Shown: piece by piece, positions 23,107 through 24,905 of the stretch
How the letters are laid out: every line of letters starts with the position of its first letter
Position numbering within the stretch: position 1 is the stretch's first letter
From: a virus
DNA: 24,905 bases
Virus record (IMG/VR): IMGVR_UViG_3300000116_000070
Location: 1 to 24,905 of that record
Direction: 5' to 3' (one strand)
The notes under the pieces: generated by a model
Told to the model about the DNA's origin: nothing
What the model saw: only the letters and a program-made list of their open reading frames with translations
The model's database searches: none
Program-made: the position numbers and the translations under genes

Positions 23107-24905
23107 TAGTTAGTGGCTTCTGTGATTACTGTTGTTACTGTTGATCGGTCAGCGTCAAACACAATTCTTTCATTTCTAGTTGGATCAATCACACTTTGGT
23201 TTGCTGGGACGGCCGATAGTTTAATCTCCGACAATCCTCTTTGAATGGCAGTGGGATTGAAATAATTTACTGTAACTGTTCCGCTGATAGCATCATAATT
23301 ACCAACATCATCAACAATAACAAGTCCACCTGCTGCAGTAACAATTTGCAGAATATTGCTGCTCAATTTATTTCTTATAATACAGTTTTGGATGTTGTAA
23401 GTAAATTCATTTGAACTAATGGTATATGTATCGTCATCAGGAACAGCAATTGATACAGGAAACAACAGCTGCTGACTTGTGTTGTTCCTAGCTTTAGACA
23501 ATTCATCAACGATAAAAGAAGAAGTGTTATTGGTTAAATTATTAATAATCATATAATTTGCTGCTGAAAGATATGCTCTTTCTGTAACATATTCCATTAT
23601 CTGAATAAGGTCTCTAAATCCAAGTGAAACGTTGGCAAGAGATCTGACCACAGTTACAATTGCTGGAGCAGACGGAACAAACCTTTGTTGCATTCTAACA
23701 TTAGCTCTTGAAGATAGAATTGCTGTACTAGATTCATCAATCAACGTCAACATATTAGATCGTCTAAACGCTTGATTAAATCTACCTGTGTTCACACTAA
23801 AGTAATCAGAGATTGTACTAGTAACACCACTTTTAACAGAGTTTAATGTTTGATCAGTAAGTTTTGGGTTGAATTGGAAGAAGGTATCCACTTCAACAAA
23901 TGTTGTTATTGGATCAACAAATCTTAGATTAAATGACACGATGGCCAGCTGAGCTGCAAGATCCAAAATAGCATTTTTTGTAGCTAGCTGGGTTTCAGCT
24001 GAAACCGTATCTTCAAATAAAATAGATGTGTATACTGCACCAAACTCAGGCTTGAGAGCATCCTGACCACCAAAAGATACAATATCATTAATTAATGTTG
24101 AATAGTTACGTAAGATTAGAGACGAATAATCCGCTGCAGTAACCATCCTGTTTTGAGTTGCATATTGAAATGGTGCGTTTTGTCTAATCGATTCAATAGA
24201 TTCTTTTTCTTGCCCACCAACAGAATTAACCTGTGTAGTGACAACTAATGCAGAATCAATACCTTTGACAGATGTAAAGTTTGTGTTTACAGGTGTAAAC
24301 ACAGCTGCTCCATTAGCTACATCACCTTTAGCAGATAAGTATTCTACTTCAATTCTGTTACCAGCTGATGGTGCAATACCAAAAGTTGTTCCATCCCCAA
24401 AGGATAGTTCAAAGTATCCATTTGGAGATTCTTTTAAGATATAAACGGTAGAATTTGCGTTAATTGTTGTCGCATTGAGAATATTTTGGTAAGAAATAAA
24501 ACTACTAGATGAAGCGCTTTCATATACTTTTACTGTAACAGTATCTGCATCAATAGTGGTGTCAGGAATTACATAGATAGGATTATCCTCATACTCACCA
24601 ACCAAGAATGTCTTTGTTCTGAATGTACCTTCATAGATCGGGAGCTGATTTGTTCCATTTGCTAACTTGAACTCATAAAAACCGGTTCCATCATCGGTTG
24701 CTTGATAATCTTCAATTGTCTGAAAGGTATACTCAACATCATCAACGTCTGCTGTGAATGCTGTGTATGCTGGCAACGTAACAACTGTTTCTCTACCACT
24801 TACAGTTGAGTTAAATGTTGCTCTGATTTTAGCTTGTGAAGAAGTATCGGTATCTGGAACATATCCAATACCTTCAGCAAGAGATACTGCAGACGATCTA
24901 AGCTG
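23106..24905 (-). CDS. 6: Baseplate wedge subunit gp6-like, 5' end missing
   Basis: The frame is open from the window edge at 24905 to the TAA at 23106, giving 599 visible residues. The TTG at 24776 is only an internal codon, because the frame continues upstream with LRSSAVSLAEGIGYVPDTDT, a typical gp6 N-terminal segment. The hallmark region lies at visible residues 240-293: IRQNAPFQYATQNRMVTAAD, then ILRNYSTLINDIVSFGGQDA and GAVYTSILF. It matches the T4 gp6 segment with AQNRAVTxxDY and the WGGEDN turn. In T4, gp6 (660 residues) forms dimers that tie the wedges into a ring and changes shape on contraction. Probably only a few dozen residues are missing. It is coupled to the gp7-like gene. Confidence 0.9.
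   Translation of the reverse strand, partial: QLRSSAVSLAEGIGYVPDTDTSSQAKIRATFNSTVSGRETVVTLPAYTAFTADVDDVEYTFQTIEDYQATDDGTGFYEFKLANGTNQLPIYEGTFRTKTFLVGEYEDNPIYVIPDTTIDADTVTVKVYESASSSSFISYQNILNATTINANSTVYILKESPNGYFELSFGDGTTFGIAPSAGNRIEVEYLSAKGDVANGAAVFTPVNTNFTSVKGIDSALVVTTQVNSVGGQEKESIESIRQNAPFQYATQNRMVTAADYSSLILRNYSTLINDIVSFGGQDALKPEFGAVYTSILFEDTVSAETQLATKNAILDLAAQLAIVSFNLRFVDPITTFVEVDTFFQFNPKLTDQTLNSVKSGVTSTISDYFSVNTGRFNQAFRRSNMLTLIDESSTAILSSRANVRMQQRFVPSAPAIVTVVRSLANVSLGFRDLIQIMEYVTERAYLSAANYMIINNLTNNTSSFIVDELSKARNNTSQQLLFPVSIAVPDDDTYTISSNEFTYNIQNCIIRNKLSSNILQIVTAAGGLVIVDDVGNYDAISGTVTVNYFNPTAIQRGLSEIKLSAVPANQSVIDPTRNERIVFDADRSTVTTVITEATN

Overview
This window is part of the late structural region of a T4-like marine myovirus. 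The evidence is a tightly packed, A+T-rich, single-orientation block. It has recognisable baseplate wedge proteins gp6, gp7 and gp8, a DUF4815-type virion protein, several long repetitive fibre proteins, and four exact copies of the T4 late-promoter word TATAAATA. The small structural genes and fibre modules resemble those of marine cyanophages and pelagiphages. The host cannot be determined from the sequence. Every credible gene is on the minus strand, so transcription runs from high to low coordinates. Both end genes are cut by the window. No tRNA, CRISPR array, insertion sequence or non-coding stretch over 300 bases was seen.

Layout in transcription order. (1) Baseplate wedge: gp6 (23106-24905, 5' end missing), a short gp7 (22030-23106), a small fibre-like gene with its own late promoter (20991-21998), and gp8 (19560-20981). 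(2) Large virion proteins: a DUF4815 protein (16587-19550), a 253-residue protein (15816-16577) and a 563-residue protein (14099-15790). These three look like separated parts of what is one long protein elsewhere. (3) A 71-residue coiled-coil protein (13887-14102) coupled to a 1239-residue fibre that ends in a self-cleaving S74 chaperone (10175-13894). A 36-residue micro-ORF follows (10061-10171) and resembles the last part of that chaperone.

(4) A new late promoter then drives the most unusual unit. It starts with a 921-residue protein with about 630 residues of tyrosine-rich tetrapeptide repeats (7243-10008). A charged coiled-coil protein (6778-7230), a glycosyltransferase (5961-6800), a 2OG-Fe(II)-oxygenase-like protein (5287-5961) and a second glycosyltransferase (4617-5333) follow, with short gaps or overlaps. 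(5) Another late promoter drives a 118-residue beta-sandwich protein (4224-4580), a 916-residue modular fibre (1464-4214) and a related fibre cut by the window edge (1-1446).

The most interesting proposal is that unit (4) is a virion-modification cassette. The oxygenase and the two glycosyltransferases would decorate the tyrosine/threonine/asparagine-rich repeat fibre encoded just upstream, changing how the particle meets its host. The gene order and motifs are seen in the sequence. The modification itself is inference.
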